Source of the DNA: Jaltomata sinuosa
Taxonomy: Eukaryota; Streptophyta; Magnoliopsida; Solanales; Solanaceae
Direction of reading: 5' to 3'
Length of the DNA: 64,000 nt
NCBI GenBank assembly: GCA_003996215.1
Contig: QJPP01001603.1
Coordinates: forward strand, 434,001-498,000
Shown here: positions 35,691 to 47,358 of the stretch, in pieces
How positions within the stretch are numbered: position 1 is the stretch's first letter
How the letters are laid out: each line of letters starts with the position of its first letter
Notes under the pieces: model-generated
The model's database searches: none
The model's input: the letters and a program-made list of their open reading frames with translations, nothing else
Told to the model about the DNA's origin: nothing
Program-made: the position numbers and the translations under genes

Positions 35691-36720
35691 AATAAACAAG
35701 TCAGTATAGACGATGATGAATTTGAGAAATATGATGAAGAGACTATGGTCCCTGAACAATTAACAGAAGAACATCGGGAAAAGCCCAAGCTAGAGGAAAC
35801 CGAGGTGGTCAATCTATGAGACGATGAAAGATCAAAGAAACCAAAATCAGTGTTCACCTGACTGAAGAGAGAACTCATTTTATTGCCTCAATAGTACATC
35901 GACATATTTGCCTCGTCCTACAGTGACATGCCAGGGCTGAGTATAGACATTGTATCCCACAAGCTGCTTATCAATCCAGGGTTTGATTTGGTGAAGCGAA
36001 AGACTCAAAAGTTCAAACCAAATCTAAGTCTGAGAATCAAGGAGGAAGTTACCAAACAAATCCAATTTGGAGTGGTGGAGGTCACGAAATATCTAACTTG
36101 GTTAGCCAACATTGTCCCAGTGCCGAAAAAGGATGGAAAAATCAGGATTTGCATTGACTATCAAGACCTGAACAAGGCTAGTCCCAAAGGTAACTTTCTA
36201 TTACCCAATATTCACATCTTTATTGACAATAGCACGAAGCACGAGATACAGTCATTTGTTGATTGTTTTGTGGTACACCACCAGATATAAATGGATGAAG
36301 AAGACGCAGAGAAAACAAACTTCATTTTGCCTTGGGGCATTTATCATTATTGCATAATATCGTTCAGCCTTAAAAATGTGGGTGACACATACATGAGATC
36401 CATGAAAACCATATTCCATGACATGATTCACAAGGAGATCGAAGTATATGTGGATGATGTGATTATCAAGTCCCGCAAGAGTTCGGATCACTTGACTTAT
36501 CTAAGTAAATTATTTGATCGACTATGGAAGTACATCTGAAGTTGAATCCTGCCAAGTATGCTTTCAGGGTTTTAGCTAGCAAGTTATTAGGCTTTGTAGT
36601 CAGTAGAAGAGGCATTGAGCTCGAGCCTTCAAAAGTCAAAGAAATCCAAGATTTGCCTCCGCAAAAGAAGTCATGAGTTTCTTGGGAAGATTGAATTATA
36701 TCATCCAGTTCATAGCTTCT
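35691..36720 (+). pseudogene. Element C reverse transcriptase (degenerate)
   Basis: After a broken acidic lead (35691-35930), the frame 35928-36290 carries the RT fingers and palm start: VTKYLTWLANIVPVPKKDG and KIRICIDYQDLNKASPKGN. Frame 36291-36539 continues with the catalytic box as VYVDDVIIKSRKSSDHL, both aspartates intact. A shift after 36539 leads to the thumb (LLGFVVSRRGIELEPSKV). At 36684-36753 about 32 bp are tandemly duplicated with a 38-bp period, disturbing the frame. Copies DNA from element RNA in the intact family. Confidence 0.88.
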
Positions 36721-37935
36721 AGGGAAGATTGAATTACATCATTCGGTTCATAGACCAATCAACAATTATTTGTGAACCCATTTTCAAGCTATTGAAGAAA
36801 AATGCACCAATCAACTGGACTGAAGAGTGTCAACAAGCTTTTGATCGTATCAAGAATTATGTGTCCAGTCCACTAGCATTAGTTCCTCCAAGAAAAGGAA
36901 GGCCATTGTTGCTATATTTGTTAGTCTCGGAAAATACCTTCGGATGTATCTTGAGGCAACATGATGATGGAGGGAAGAAAGAACGAGTGATTTACTACTT
37001 GGGTAAGAAGTTCACTCCGTACGAGGCTTGTTATACTTTGTTAGAAAGGACTTGTTGTGTTTTGACCTGGGTCTCCCAGAAGTTGAGACATTATTTGTCT
37101 TCGTACACAACATACATTATTTCCAGAATGGATCCTTTGAAGTACATATTCCAGAAGGCCATGCCTACGGGAAAATTGGCCAAGTGGCAAATATTTCTAC
37201 GTGAGTTCGACATTGTATTCGTGACTCAAAAAGCAATCAAAGGACAAGGCCTAGCGGATCATCTAGCTGAAAATTTAGTCGATGAAGATTATGAGCCACT
37301 CCAGACTTATTTTCTAGATGGAGAAATCTTGTTCATAGGAGAAGATATTGCAGAATCATACCCAGTTGGAGATTGTTCATCGATAGAGCAGTCAATTTCA
37401 AAGGATCGGGTATTGGAGCAGTTTTGGTATCAGAAATGGGCCACCATTACCTAGTAACATCCAAACTCTGCTTCTTATGCACCAATAACATGGACGAATA
37501 TGAAGCTTGTATTATCGGCATTCAGTTGACCATCGATATGAATGTTCGAGAATTATTGGTCATCGGAGATTTTGATTTGCTAATCCATCAAGGCCAAGGC
37601 AAATGGGCCATGAACAATTCCAAAATTATGCCATATGTAGAATTGGTATGAGATTTATGCAAAAGGTTCAAGAAGATTGAGTTCAAGCATATTCTTGGGA
37701 TTCAGAATGAGTTCGCCAATGCTTTCACAACCATATCCTCCATGATTCAACATCTGGATCAGAACTACATCGATCCATTAGTAATAAGTCTGAAAGAGCA
37801 ACCCGCGCATTGCGTATAAGTCTAAGCAAAATCGGATGGAAAGCCATAGTACCTTGATATTGAAAGGTATCTAGAGTCCGGGACCTATCCAGAAGATGTG
37901 ACCACTAATCAAAAGAAGTCAATCCGCCGGATTTA
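36721..37935 (+). pseudogene. Element C RNase H region (degenerate, cut at 37935)
   Basis: Frame 36729-37454 gives the first RNase H (LLLYLLVSENTFGCILRQHD, KFTPYEACYTLLERTCC, ISRMDPLKYIFQKAMPTGKL). Frame 37373-37651 gives a second RNase H-like stretch (GAVLVSEMGHHYLV, TNNMDEYEACIIGIQL, ELLVIGDFDLLIHQ). Two RNase H-type segments in series are typical of Tat elements (an archaeal-type RNase H after the first). The frame continues with stops to TTNQKKSIRRI near 37930. There it meets the truncated LTR of element D, just before the expected integrase zinc finger. Confidence 0.85.
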
Positions 37936-39560
37936 AAGTGAGGTTATTTTGGCTATTTAAAGTAGGGTTTTCACCCTTATTATCCTAAGTTCCTTCTCAT
38001 TACTTCACTCTTCTCACAAAAAGGGAAAATTATTCTCCAAGCTTCAAGTCTCAAGCTCCAAGTTCAAGTCTCCTAAGTCTTTCCAATTCAAGTGGGTTAT
38101 CTTCAACCAAGGTATGTGGGTAATCAACAATGGGTTCCTTTCACCCTTTTGCCCAAAACCCCAAATTCAAAATTTGATTTCATGATCTTAAAATTAGAGT
38201 TCTTATCCAATTCTTATAGGTTTTGGTAAATATGATCTTCTTATGATTTGGCTATGAAATTACCATTAAATTGCATGATTTCACATGGATTTTTACACGC
38301 TAACTCTTATTTCATGAATTGAAGTTTAACCATGGAAATTCCTACATGCATGAAGATTGAATTAAGCAAATTGGATTTTGATAGCATATCCCTTATGCTT
38401 TTTCAAGCATGTGCATGCCTAGTTCCTATGTTCTATGAAAAATCTATGTATTATGAAATTGAACTAGAGTCATGCAAAGTTTTACAAGTCATGAAGTATG
38501 CAAGTTTTCCATGTTATGAAGTATTATGCAAGACAAGACGCCCGATGTTCCATCAATGCTCATGAGTCATTTTCTAAACTAAAACTCATGAGTAGTATGA
38601 CGATCCGGGTTATGAACAAGTCTGAACAAGCATGAACAAGTATGAACAAGTTATGAACAAGTTATAATCAAGATTGGCATTAGATATGTCATATGTATGT
38701 GAGCACATGTTATATATTTTGGGAGTAGTATTTAGCACCGAGTTGGACTGGGTGAGAGTACCCAGGGTCCCGGAACTACATGCCCCTGTAGGTTCTAAGT
38801 CCCCTCTGTTGCACATCAGATTTAGTGATCACGCCACATGTCATGCCTCTATACCCTGGCAAGGTATATTAGGTCCTTTCGATGGGCCAGATACATCGGA
38901 CTCCATATAGCTCAGCATGGTTTCTGTCAGTTAAAGAAACTCCCACATGTTTATTTTCAAGCTATGAAGTTATATAATTTTATACTATGAAACTTAAGCT
39001 GTATTTCATGTTTTATGCCTTACACCTTGATATTTATTCATTGTCTTTCTTTAAGTAACAGGTTCATTCTTAAGAATGTTTTAAACTGCTTTTATCATGA
39101 TTCATGCATCACTTTCATACTCGGTATATCCTATAGTATTGACGCATATCTTGCGCTGCATTCTTTGATGATGCAGATTCAGGTGTTCCTTTCCTGAAAA
39201 ATGGCTAGAGCTTCAAGTACACTTTTCTGTCAGCTATTGGTGAGTCCTCTGAGGTCGAGGACTAGATATGATTTAGTTGTGTTGATTTTTTATTTCCGTA
39301 CTTTGAGTTTGCTAGGGTGTTGTTCTAGCAACTCCTTATATCTTGAGTAGAGGCATTTCAGACATAAACAGTATTTGAGTCTTCTTATGGATCTTGTACT
39401 TCTATTTGACTTGATTATCCTTCTATGTTATTCCGACATTATCTATTATGCTTCCGCTTATCTTTGTTATGCTTGAGAATGCTATGACCAAGGGTTATCT
39501 TGGGGAACTTGTGGTCCCAAGTCCCGTGTTACATCTAGGGGGTAACCTCGGGGCGTGACA
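37936..39560 (+). mobile_element. Element D 5' LTR, first 575 bp missing
   Basis: Matches 45174-46796 closely, including landmarks such as GGCTATTTAAAGTAGGG, the TATGAACAAG repeats near 38611 and the end GGGGCGTGACA. Confidence 0.93.
38611..38665. repeat. TATGAACAAG short tandem repeat in D LTR
   Basis: About five 10- to 11-bp units, variable. The equivalent array is 45849-45903 in the 3' LTR. Confidence 0.8.
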
Positions 39561-39564
39561 ACCT

Positions 39565-39576
39565 TGGTATCAGAGC
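39565..39576 (+). other. Element D primer-binding site
   Basis: TGGTATCAGAGC, the exact plant initiator-Met tRNA type, 4 bases after the 5' LTR end. Confidence 0.9.
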
Positions 39577-39768
39577 CTCAGGTTCAAGAGTCCTAAGATG
39601 TCTGAAAGTCGCATCTAGTAGAGTCTCTTTCTTGTGTGTGAAGTGCTCCACACAAATGAGAGGAAAGCTATGAGGTGTCTTTGTAAAACTTCACTTCTTT
39701 CATGATCACATCGTGCGATATAACTTAACTTTAATGTCCTCTAATCCTTATCTTGTACATTTTAGACT

Positions 39769-40805
39769 ATGCCTCATCGACGTGCTATGCCTCCCCGAGC
39801 CACTCGTAATGTTGGTCCTCCCATTTTGGTCCCCGATGTCACGAATAAGGAATTCAGAAATGCCATCCATCTGCTAGCCCAGACTTTTTCCACTCAGGCC
39901 AATCTGCAGGCTCCTGCCTCTGTTCATCCTCAAGGTGAGGTAGCGGCCCGAGTTCGTGACTTTGTCCGGATGAACCCACCTAAATTTTGGGGTTTGAAAG
40001 TGAGTGAGGACCCGATCAACTTTATAGATGAAGTGAAGAAGATCTTTGAAGTTATGCAAGTGGTTGGGGTTGATTGTGTTGAGCTTTCATCCTATTAACT
40101 CAATGATGTGTCTCATATTTGGTTCACGTAATGGAAGGACGCTAGGGTGAGAGACGCGATCCCCATGACTTGGGAGTGTTTTGAGAGGGCCTTCCTTGAT
40201 AGGTTCTTTCCCCGAGAGTTGAGGCAAGCGAAGGTGGAGGAATTTCTAAACTTGAGACAAGGTTCGATGTTGGTGCAAGAGTATAGTCAGAAGTTCACTC
40301 AGTTGTCTAGATATGCTCCCTCCATGGTAGCGGGCCCGATGATCAAATGAGAAAGTTCATTTATGTGGTTTCTGATGTGGTGAAGAAAGAGTGTAGATCT
40401 GCTTTGCTTTTGAGTGATATGAACATTTCCCGACTCATGACTCATGCCTATCAGATTGAGGGTGACAAGCTTAGGGAGATCGTGAGGGAGAACAAGAGAG
40501 CTAGATCCGAGGGATCAGGTTTTGGTCATCACAGGTCCAGAGGTAGACATCGCTCTTCTTTCTAGAAGAAGTCATTAGGATCCGTACATTCTTCTGCTAG
40601 TGCTCATATCCAGGCCCAGAGACCTCATCATGATCAGAGTGGTAGAGGATCTGGTTCCTATTCCCAGTCTTAGGGAAGCGGTGGAAAGGGGCCTTCTTTC
40701 CCCATTTGTAGCAGGTGTGGAAAGAATCACCTTGGTGAGTGCTTGGCCAGTAAAGAGGGTTTCTTTGGTTGTGGTCAACCTGGACATCGTATCAAAGATT
40801 TCCCT
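39769..40805 (+). pseudogene. Element D Gag (broken)
   Basis: The start ATG at 39769 begins MPHRRAMPPRATRNVG, the usual position and composition for chromovirus Gag. FVRMNPPKFWGLKVSEDPIN follows, then a stop at 40096. The frame resumes at 40147 (FERAFLDRFFPRELRQAKVE), and after a shift at 40347 (VVKKECRSALLLSDMNI) reaches a basic stretch ending 40565. At about 40703-40800 the zinc knuckle CSRCGKNHLGEC and FGCGQPGHRIKD is seen in yet another frame, with the first cysteine of the second unit changed to phenylalanine. Gag would build the particle and bind element RNA. Confidence 0.88.
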
Positions 40806-40925
40806 TCAGCTAGAAAAGGATAGGGAGGTAGGACTCAGTGTACCCCAGCAGCTTCAGGAGGTAGACCATCCCAGCAGCGCACAACTTCTAGTTCTGGTGG
40901 TCAGCGCTAGAACCACCTTTATGCT

Positions 40926-41315
40926 ATGTCCTCTCATCAGGATCAGGAGGTTTCCCCATACATTATTGCTGGTATGTTGAAAGTCTTCTCTTTCGATATG
41001 TATGCTTTGTTGGACCCCGGTGCCTCCTTATCTTTTGTGACCCCTTATGTGGCATGCAAGTTCGAAGTTTGTCCTGAATTGCTTTTAGAACCCTTTTGTG
41101 TATCCACTCCTGTTGGTGAGTCAGTCTTAGCCAAAAGAATCTACCAAAATTACCCTATCTCAGTCCTTCATAGAGTCACTTCAGCGGATCTAGTAGAGTT
41201 GGAGATGACTGATTTTGATGTCATTCTTGGTATGGATTGGTTGTATGCATGTTATGCTTCTGTTGATTGTCGTACTCGGGTTGCCATTTCAAGTTTCCTA
41301 ATGATCTGTTTTTGA
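40926..41315 (+). pseudogene. Element D aspartic protease
   Basis: A frame of 129 codons with the active-site loop YALLDPGASLSFVTPYVA (the DPGAS form common in Tekay-like elements) and the C-terminal ILGMDWLYACYASVDCRTR segment. It releases Gag and Pol products in intact relatives. The frame ends at 41315, shortly before the RT frame at 41377, whereas an intact family member would read through. Confidence 0.85.
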
Positions 41316-41376
41316 ATGGCAAGGTAGTCCCTCTTCATCGAAAGGTCATTTCATATCTTATCTTAAGGCTAGAAAG

Positions 41377-42969
41377 ATGATTTCAAAAGGGTATGTTTAT
41401 CACATAGTGCGGGTTATGGACACAGAGTCCGAAACCCCATCCTTTCAGTCTTTCCCTGTTGCAAATGAGTTTCCAGAAGTGTTTCCCAAGGATTTGCCCG
41501 GAGTCCCTCCCAAGCGGGAGATAGACTTTAGGATAGATCTTCTCCCAGATACGAATCCTATCTCTATTCCTCCCTATAAAATGGCTCTCGCGGACCTTAA
41601 AGAGTTGAAGGACCTTCTTGATAAAGGTTTCATTAGGCCTAGCATTTCTCCATGGGGTTCCCCAGTTTTGTTTGTTCGAAAGAAAGATGGTTCCCTTAGG
41701 ATTTGTATTGATTACCGCCAATTGAACAAGGTCAAAATCAAGAATAAGTATCCCATTCCTAGGATTGATGACTTGTTCGATCATCTTCAGGGTGCTAGTT
41801 TCTTCTCCAAAATTGACCTTAGATCCGGTTATCATCATCTTCGTGTTAGAGAGTGTGATATTCCAAAGACATACTTTCGAACTCGTTATGGTCATTATGA
41901 ATTTGTTGTGATGTCTTTTGGTCTAACAAATGCTCCTACAACTTTTATGGATTTGATGAACCATGTGTTCAATCAGTATTTGGATATGTTTGTGATTGTT
42001 TTCATTGATGATATTCTCATTTACTCTCGGAGTGAGGAGGAGCATGCGGATAACTTGAGGGTTGTGTTGCAAACGCTCAAGGATAGATGGTTGTTTGCTA
42101 AGTTTAGCAAGTGTGAGTTTTGGATGCAGTTTGTTGCTTTTCTAGGTCATATTGTGACTAAAGATGGCATTCGGGTTGATTCTCAAAAGATAGAGGCAAT
42201 AAAGAACTGGTTTAGACCTACTTCTCCATCTGATATTAGGAGCTTTTTGGGTTTGGCTGGTTACTATAGGAGGTTTGTGGAAGGCTTTTCTTCTATTGCT
42301 GCCCCTTTGACCCAAATGACTCAGAAGAAGGTAAAATTTCAGTGGTCCAACTTGTGTGAGAAGAACTTTCAGGAATTTAAGACTAGACTGACCAGATCTC
42401 CAGTGTTAGCTCTACTCGAGGGCTTAGATGATTTTGTCATGTATTGTGATGCTTCTAGGATTGGTTTGGGTTGTGTTTTGATGCAGCGTGGTAAGGTGAT
42501 TGCTTATGCTTCGACAAAGCTTAAGACTCATGAGAAGAACTATCCTATTCATGATCTTGAGTTGGCAGCTATGGTCTTTGATTTGAAGATTTGGATACAC
42601 TACTTGTATGGTGTGCATGTGGATATATTTACCAATCATAAGAGTCTCCAGTATGTGTTCACTCAAAATGAGTTGAATTTGCGACAAAGAAGATGGCTCG
42701 AGCTCTTTAAGGATTATGATATGAGTGTGCTTTACCATCCGGGGAAGGCCAATGTCGTGGCAGATGCCTTGAGTAGATTGTCCATGGGAAGTCTGTCTTG
42801 CATTGATGATGGGAAAAAGGAATTGGTTAAGGAGGTTCATAGGCTGGCTAGGTTGGGAGTTTGCCTTATGGACTCGACAGAAGGTGGTTTGATTGTACAA
42901 AATGGTGCTGAATCATCTTTGGCAGCTGAGGTGAAGGCAAAGCAAGATGAGGATCCCATTCTACTTTAG
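41377..42969 (+). pseudogene. Element D reverse transcriptase-RNase H
   Basis: The 530-codon open frame is the best preserved gypsy segment here. RT landmarks in order: PRIDDLFDHLQGASFFSKID, FRTRYGHYEFVVMSFGL and the catalytic box VIVFIDDILIYSRSEEEHAD with both aspartates. The connection follows (IRSFLGLAGYYRRFVEGFSS), then RNase H (FVMYCDASRIGLGCVLMQRG, HDLELAAMVFDLKIWIHYLY, FTNHKSLQYVFTQNELNLRQ). In the last block the usual catalytic aspartate of FTDHKSLQY is asparagine, a likely inactivating change. A stop at 42967 separates it from integrase in the same frame. Confidence 0.93.
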
Positions 42970-43880
42970 CTTAAGGGTGCAGTTCATCAGCAGCGGGTGG
43001 AGGTTTTCTCCCAAGGGGGGGATGGTGTACTTCGTTACCAGGGTCGTTTATGTGTACCAGATGTTAATGGGTTGAGACAGAAGATTCTGACTGAGGCTCA
43101 CAGGTTTAGATATTTCATCCATCCGGGTGCCACTAAGATGTACCGTGATCTACGGGAAGTCTTTTGGTGGAACGGTATGAAGAAGTACATAGTCGGGTTT
43201 GTCGCTAAGTGTCCCAACTGTCAACAAGTCAAAGTGGAACATTAAAGGCCGGGTGGCATGCTTCAACATATTTGACCTTCCCACTTAGAAATAGGAAGCG
43301 ATCAATATGGACTTCATTACTGGGTTGCCTCATACTCGAAGGCAGCATGATTCCATTTGGGTGATTGTCGACCGGATGACTAAGTCATCCCATTTCTTGG
43401 CTGCTAAGACTACTGATTCAGCAGACGACTATGCCAGACTCTACATCCGGGAGACAGTTTGATTGCATGGTGTTCCTTTGTCTTTCATTTCAAATAGAAG
43501 TCCTCAGCTTACATCTCAGTTTTGGAGATCATTTTAGAAAGGCCTTGGTACCCAGTTGAAGCTTAGCACCACTTTTCATCCTCAGATAGACGGTCAGGCA
43601 GAGCGCACTATTCAGACTTTGGAGGATATGTTGAGAGCATGTGTGATTGATTTCAAAGGTAATTGGTATGATCACTTACCTCTTATCGAGTTTTCCTACA
43701 ATAACAGTTTTCACTCTAGCATCCAGATGGATCCGTATGAGGCACTTTATGGCCGGAGGTGTAGATCTCCTATTAGTTGGTTCGAGGTTGGTGAGGCAGC
43801 CTTGATTGGTCCAGATTCTGTGCATGAGACCACGGGGAAGGTTCAACTTATTCAGGAAATATTGAAGACCGCTTAGAGTC
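42970..43880 (+). pseudogene. Element D integrase, zinc finger and core (broken)
   Basis: Frame 42997-43245 has the HHCC finger: H-RFRYFIHPGATKMYRDL and FVAKCPNCQQVKVEH. Bases 43246-43555 carry the core with WVIVDRMTKSSHFLAAKT (first catalytic aspartate) but several stops and shifts. Frame 43556-43876 has FHPQIDGQAERTIQTLEDML (catalytic glutamate kept) and YEALYGRRCRSPISWFEVG. A stop at 43874 follows. Integrates cDNA in intact relatives. Confidence 0.9.
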
Positions 43881-43949
43881 GAGAAAATCTTATGCGGATG
43901 TGAGGAGAAGGGAGTTGGAATTTGAAGTTGATGATTAGTTTTCCTTAAG

Positions 43950-44362
43950 ATGTCACCCATGAAGGGTGTGATGAGGTTTTGCAAGAAAGGAAAGCTTATT
44001 ACCTATTTTGTAGGTCCTTATCAGATTCTGAGGAGGGTTGGTAGCATTGCTTATGAGTTGGAGTTGCCAACAGAGTTGGAAGTGGTTCATCCAGTTTTCC
44101 ATATTTCCTTGTTGAAGAAGTGTGTTGGTGATCCAAGATTGATCATCCCTTTAGAGGATATGGGTGTGAAGGATAGTCTCACCTATGAGGAGGTTCCCAT
44201 GGAGATCCTTGATCGTCAGATTCGGAGGTTGAGGAACAAAGAAGTCACTTCGTGAATGTCCTTTGGAGGAATCAGCTTGTAGAGGGTGCTACTTGGGAAG
44301 CGAAAGAGGCCATGAAGGCCAAATATCCTCATCTCTTTCCTTCCGATTCAGTTTTAGCTTGA
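43950..44362 (+). pseudogene. Element D integrase C-terminus and chromodomain
   Basis: Frame 43950-44255 starts SPMKGVMRFCKKGKLITYFV (GPY/F-type module) and reaches ILDRQIRRLRNKEVTS. A 1-base loss near 44252 shifts the frame. The next frame reads VLWRNQLVEGATWEAKEAMK and ends at the TGA at 44360-44362. This is the chromodomain that in chromoviruses directs integration to marked chromatin. Its presence identifies D as a chromovirus of Tekay type. A polypurine-like run (AAGGGTGAGATA) precedes the 3' LTR at about 44585-44597. Confidence 0.87.
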
Positions 44363-44598
44363 GGTACTAGTTTCCTCCTTAGTATGTCCCTCAAATTCTA
44401 CTCCATCAGTTCATATCATGATTCTATCATGCATCCATGTTTTACGAAGTTAGTTTATCATGTTTTCAAGTTGAAAAGTTCAGTTTTTATGTTTACTCTT
44501 TGATTTCCTTGTTCTGTTGTTGGTTAGGTTGTTTCCTCTTCAAGTTTTTCCTTTGTTTAGTCTTCATTCGAGGACAAATGATCCCAAGGGTGAGATAT

Positions 44599-46796
44599 TG
44601 TAACACCCCGAAAATGAAACCAACTATCTAAGTTGAAATCTCAGAAAAATTCCATATTTCAGGAATGACGGGTCCAAACCACGGACCGTGGTTCGAACCA
44701 AGGGTCATGGAATGAAACTGTTATTCATGTTTGTTTTGTTCAGCCTCTGGTCTAGAACCATGAGAGGGTTCTATAGACCGTGGTTCAAACCACGGGTCCG
44801 TCTTGTCCACTCGTGGAACACAGATCAGAGGAGTGGCAAATCCCTCAGGTTTCACGACTCACTTCTACGGCCCATTGTTTGAATGACGGGCTGTCATTAT
44901 GACTCGTGATTTAACCCAGAGATCATCTGAGTCCCCAGCAACGACGACTCTAAATGATGACCCGTCGTTTGTTCTACAGGTCCATCCTGTTGACCCGTAG
45001 AAATGCTTCTGCAGCCTGTTGGTTTGGTGAGAAACCACGGATGGAAACCACGAATCGTGGTTTGTTCTACTGTCGGTGAAATCCACCTGTGGTCACTGGA
45101 AGTCAACTTTTTAATAGCTTTTCTAAATTATTTCTCAGGGGTATTTTAGTTATTACCCACCCTTTTAACTCCTAAGTGAGGTTGTTTTGGCTATTTCAAG
45201 TAGGGTTTTCATCCTTATTAACCTAAGTTCCTTCTTATTACTTCACTCTTCTCCCAAAAAGGGAAAATTCTTCTCCAAGCTTCAAGTCTCAAGCTCTAAC
45301 TTCAAGTCTCCTAAGTCTTTCCAATTCAAGTGGGTTATCTTCAACCAAGGTATGTGGGTAATCAACAATGGATCCCTTTCACCCTTGTGTCCAAAACTCC
45401 TAATTCAAATTTTGATTTCATGATCTTAAAATTAGGGTTCTTATCCAATTCTTATGAGTTTTGTTAAATATGATCTTCTTATGATTTGGCTATGAAATTA
45501 CCATTAAATTGCATGATTTCACATGGGTTTTTACATGCTAACTCTTACTTCATGAATTGAAGTTTAACCATGGAAATTCCTACATGCATGAAGATTGATT
45601 TAAGCAAATTGGATTTTGATAGCATATCCCTTATGGGTTTTCAAGCATGTGCATGCCTAGTTCCTATGTTCTATGAAAAATCTATGTATTATGAAATTGA
45701 ACTAGAGTCATGCAAAGTTTTACAAGTCATAAAGTATGCAAGTTTTCCATGTTATAAAGTATTATGCAAGACAGGACACCGTATGTTCCATCAAAGCTCA
45801 TGAATCATTTTCTAAACTAAAACTCATTAGTAGTATGACAATCCGGGTTATGAACAAGTATGAACAAGTATGAACAAGTATGAACAAGTTATGAACAAGT
45901 TATGATCAAGTTTGGCATTAGATATGTCATATGTATGTGAGCACATGTTATATGTTTTGGGAGTAGTATTTAGCATCAAGTTGGACCGGGTGAGAGTACC
46001 CAGGGTCCCAGAACTACGTGCCCCTATAGGTTCTAAGTCCCTTCTATTGGGCATCAGATTTAGTGATCACGCCATATGTCATGCCTTTATACCCTGGCCA
46101 GGTATATTGGGTCCTTTCGATGGGTTGGATATATCGGACTCCATGTAGCTCAGCATAGTTTATGTCAGTTAAAAGAAACTCTCACATGTTTATTTTCAAG
46201 CTATGAAGTTATATGATTCTATACTATGAAACTTAAGCTTTATTTCATGTTTTATGCCTTATACCTTGATATTTATTCATGGTTTTTCTAAGTAACAAGT
46301 TCATTCTTAAGCATGTTTTAAACTGTATTTATCATGATTCATGCATCGCTCTCATACTCGGTACATCCTATAGTACTGACGCATATCTTGCGTTGCATCC
46401 TTTGATAATGCAGATTATGGTGTTCCTTTCCCTACACGTGGCTAGAGCTTCCGGACCACTTTTCTGTCAGCTGTTGGTGAGTCCTCTTAGGTCGAGGACT
46501 AGATATGTTTTAGTTGTGTTGATTTCTTATTTCCGTACTTTGAGTTAGTTAGGGTCTTGTTCTAGCAACTCCTTATGTCTTGAGTAGAGGCTTTTTAGAC
46601 ATAGACAGTATTCGCGTCTTCTTATAGATCTTATACTTCTATTTGACTTGATTATCCATCTACGTTATTCCAACTTTATCTATTATGCTTCCGCTTATCT
46701 TTGTTATGCTTGAGAATGTTATGACCAAGGCTTAGCTTGGGGCACTTGTGGTCCCATGTTCTGTGTTACGTCTAGAGGTAACCTCGGGGCATGACA
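44599..46796 (+). mobile_element. Element D 3' LTR
   Basis: 2198 bp from TGTAACACCC to GGGGCATGACA. Bases 44659-45075 carry three long palindromes: 44677-44693, 44778-44795 and 45045-45063. Open frames at 45187-45423 and 45570-46548 recur in the 5' LTR and carry no domain. Confidence 0.93.
44677..45063. repeat. Palindrome cluster in D LTR
   Basis: AACCACGGACCGTGGTT (44677-44693, 8-bp arms), CCGTGGTTCAAACCACGG (44778-44795, 8-bp arms) and AAACCACGAATCGTGGTTT (45045-45063, 9-bp arms). All share the core ACCACG/CGTGGT. Confidence 0.9.
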
Positions 46797-46799
46797 AAA

Positions 46800-46907
46800 A
46801 TACCTTCCCTAATAATTATTCAAGAAGCTAAGCTAAGCAACAAAGAATGGGTTCGCACCCACTATGAACAACTTATGTTGATTGATGCGAAAAGAATGAG
46901 TGCCATA
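46800..46907 (+). pseudogene. Element C integrase C-terminal fragment, left of E
   Basis: 36 codons without a stop resume element C pol directly after D: LIIIQEAKLSNKEWVRTHYE, then LMLIDAKRMSA. This is the linker near the integrase C-terminus of Tat elements. The frame is then cut by element E inserted in the CCATA site at 46903-46907. The remainder lies at 53745-54000. Confidence 0.85.
46903..46907. repeat. Element E target-site duplication, left
   Basis: CCATA, identical to 53740-53744. Confidence 0.93.
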
Positions 46908-47104
46908 TGATGTGCCGCCATTCTACGGCACATTTGACGCCTCTAAACTAAGAACAATCGTAAGTTTTCAAGCAACCGTCGTCGTTTTTGATGTTTTATG
47001 TTATGTTTTCAGGAAAGAGAGACAAACATAAAAACGAAAGGAAATACGAGCAAAACGACGTTCTGGATAAGAGTGACGGCCTGAGTGACGGCCAGTCACC
47101 AAGG

Positions 47105-47200
47105 TGACGGTCCGTCAGCCTGGCCGTCAACTTGAGGCAGCACCACTGCCTAGTGGTGATGGCCACCGTGACGGTCCGTCAAGCTGGTGACGGTCCGTCA
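47105..47200. repeat. Palindrome cluster in E 5' LTR
   Basis: TGACGGTCCGTCA (6-bp arms around one base) at 47105-47117, 47169-47181 and 47188-47200, plus GTGACGGCCAGTCAC near 47085. The 3' LTR keeps the last two at 52669-52681 and 52688-52700, and the first is mutated. Confidence 0.9.
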
Positions 47201-47271
47201 GCCCAAACAGTCAGGTTGAGGCAGTACGCGACGCGGATTCCGAACATTTTTGGGTTTACTTCCTGCACTCT

Positions 47272-47279
47272 TATAAATA
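47272..47279 (+). promoter_or_regulatory. Candidate TATA box of E 5' LTR
   Basis: TATAAATA, conserved at 52772-52779 in the 3' LTR, about 365 bp into the LTR. Confidence 0.65.
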
Positions 47280-47303
47280 CCCTATGTTAGGTTTATTTTA
47301 TTT

Positions 47304-47358
47304 ATTCATTACCAATTCATTACCGATTCATTACGAATTCATTACCAATTCATTACCC
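47304..47358. repeat. 11-bp tandem repeat, 5 units, in E 5' LTR
   Basis: Unit ATTCATTACCA with variants, just downstream of the TATA box. The 3' LTR has 4 units (52804-52847). Confidence 0.88.

Larger units (their letters stand above)
37936..46796 (+). mobile_element. Element D: Tekay-like chromovirus, 5' end truncated
   Basis: Plus strand: 5' LTR fragment (37936-39560), Met-type primer site, gag, PR, RT-RNase H, IN, chromodomain and a full 3' LTR (44599-46796, 2198 bp). The 5' LTR lacks the first 575 bp of the 3' LTR. D is inserted in the integrase part of element C. C coding sequence resumes at 46797, but about 300 codons of C expected left of this point are absent. A single deletion therefore probably removed both the LTR start and the C integrase core. 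All frames carry lesions, so D is defective but much better preserved than A or B. Confidence 0.92.

Noticed and set aside
38332..38910. Small open frames shared with 45570-46148
   Set aside because: They lie within the two D LTRs, so they are duplicated LTR sequence and not a gene pair.
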